From Dehalococcoidales bacterium (lineage in GTDB: Bacteria; Chloroflexota; Dehalococcoidia; Dehalococcoidales; RBG-16-60-22), in the NCBI GenBank assembly GCA_026416775.1, contig JAOAEN010000078.1:1-6414 (forward strand): a DNA stretch of 6,414 bases, written 5' to 3'. This document shows positions 5,819-6,414 of this stretch, in pieces (the first letter of the stretch is position 1; each line of letters starts with the position of its first letter). The position numbers and the translations under genes are program-made. The notes under the pieces are model-generated. The model ran no database searches. It worked only from the letters and a program-made list of their open reading frames with translations, and was not told the DNA's origin.

Positions 5819-5852
5819 TTGACGCCACGCGGGCTCTCCACTACACTATAAT
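5819..5852 (+). promoter_or_regulatory. promoter of rnpB
   Basis: TTGACG (5819-5824), 17 bp, then TACACT (5842-5847) places the transcript start at about 5854, the first base of the P1 helix of RNase P RNA. A perfect TATAAT (5847-5852) also occurs, but its spacer to TTGACG would be 22 bp and it would start the RNA inside P1; the first reading fits better. Confidence 0.55.
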
Positions 5853-5853
5853 C

Positions 5854-6214
5854 GGGTCAAGTAAACCGGGTGACCGCTCCATCCCTGTGATGGGGAGGAA
5901 AGTCCGAGCTCCGCCGGGCAGGATGCTGGGTAACACCCAGGAGGGGTGACCCTACGGAAAGTGCCACAGAAACTACACCGCCCGGTTTACCGCGGTAAGG
6001 GTGAAATGGTGAGGTAAGAGCTCACCAGCGGTCGGGTGACCGGCCGGCTGGGCAAACCCCATCCGGAGCAAGACCAAATAAGGGGGCAAAGGGACGCCCG
6101 GCCCGTCCCCCGGGTTGGTCGCTTGACCCTTCTGGCAACAGGAGGGCTAGATAGATGGTCACCGCCCTTCCTTCGGGAAGGGTACAGAACTCGGCTTATA
6201 GGTTTACTTGACCC
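5854..6214 (+). ncRNA. rnpB: RNase P RNA, bacterial type A
   Basis: This is the catalytic RNA that removes 5' leaders from precursor tRNAs. Helix P1 is a perfect 14-bp pairing of 5854-5867 with 6201-6214. Conserved region I, GAGGAAAGTCCGAGCTCC, lies at 5895-5912, and conserved region V, with ACAGAACTCGGCTTATAGG, runs from 6184 to 6202. The two form P4: AAG-CCGAG pairs with CTCGG-CTT and leaves the universal bulged U. The middle part carries CACAGAAA (5965 onward), AGAGCTCACCAGCGG (around 6017-6031) and the GGCAAACCCCATCCGGAGCAAG-like block near 6051, all expected in type A. Length, about 361 nt, is normal. No T-rich terminator follows, and the next gene begins 52 bp later, so read-through is possible. 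The ends are set by P1 and may be off by a few bases. Confidence 0.96.
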
Positions 6215-6266
6215 CGCAGTGCCGGTAAGCCCCACCCCTCAGGGCCGGTAGAAGGAGATTCGGTTC

Positions 6267-6395
6267 ATGCCAAAGATTGACCGCTCCGCCAGGATTGCCA
6301 TCATCATTGCGGTGGTTGCCGTCGTCTTTGCCGGCGGCTACTTCACCGGCAGCTTTCTGAAAACACGCAGTATCCCGGCACCGTCGCTGCCATCT
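6267..6395 (+). CDS. membrane-anchored protein, N-terminal fragment
   Basis: AAGGAG (6252-6257) lies 9 nt before the ATG. The first 43 residues show a short basic N-terminus (MPKIDRSAR), one hydrophobic helix (about 10-32) with a Gly-rich end 'GGYFTGSF', then a Pro/Ser-rich stretch. This is an uncleaved signal anchor or a signal peptide that would place the rest outside the cytoplasm. Similar N-termini occur in S41 C-terminal processing peptidases and other exported proteins, but nothing diagnostic remains. The open frame continues to the window end, but bases 6396-6414 are adapter, so the residues LSLIHI there are artefactual. Confidence 0.7.
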
Positions 6396-6414
6396 CTGTC
6401 TCTTATACACATCT
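6396..6414 (+). other. Tn5/Nextera mosaic-end adapter at the contig end (artefact)
   Basis: CTGTCTCTTATACACATCT is exactly the 19-bp Tn5 mosaic end as read through from an insert in Nextera libraries. It sits flush with the last base. It is not part of the genome and truncates the last gene. Confidence 0.97.

Noticed and set aside
5987..6251. Open frames on both strands across rnpB
   Set aside because: They lie within a clear RNase P RNA, whose structure explains the sequence.

Overview
This window looks like a short contig from a bacterial chromosome of moderately high GC. It carries a bacterial type A RNase P RNA, sigma70-like promoters and GTG/TTG starts. A wall-less type of surface protein (Sec signal, IPT/TIG domains, Thr/Pro stalk, one C-terminal anchor) and GGGGATTAAGGGG-type intergenic repeats remind me of Chloroflexota (Dehalococcoidia-like environmental genomes). 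That taxonomic guess rests on general resemblance only. The last 19 bases are a Tn5/Nextera mosaic-end sequence, so the right end is sequencing adapter and not genome.

Layout, left to right: (1) 1-182, three diverged tandem units of about 60 bp, followed by a good promoter (189-217) and a 68-aa excisionase/MerR-like helix-turn-helix protein (242-448). (2) 536-2302, a 588-aa secreted, membrane-anchored IPT/TIG-repeat surface protein. (3) 2299-4160 on the minus strand, a three-gene phage packaging cluster: a 48-aa ORF, a 120-aa small-terminase-position protein, and an intact large terminase of 456 aa with all ATPase and nuclease residues. The terminase stop codon and the surface-protein stop codon share one CTAG. 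No portal, protease or capsid gene follows. (4) 4302-5412, a coiled-coil zinc-ribbon (DUF164/CT398-like) protein coupled to an RNase HI gene starting at TTG. (5) 5413-5853, a gene-free stretch holding a dispersed copy of the left-end repeat just upstream of the rnpB promoter. (6) 5854-6214, rnpB. (7) 6267 to the end, the start of a membrane-anchored protein cut off by the contig end.

The right half is housekeeping nucleic-acid metabolism (RNase HI, RNase P RNA, zinc-ribbon protein). The left half is accessory: a small DNA-binding protein without an integrase, a surface protein, and a packaging module stripped of its head genes. A 16-bp dyad resembling a Gram-positive-type LexA (Cheo) box lies over the extended -10 of the terminase promoter, in the divergent region 4161-4301. 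This suggests, but does not prove, SOS-type control of a prophage remnant or a domesticated or satellite packaging module.
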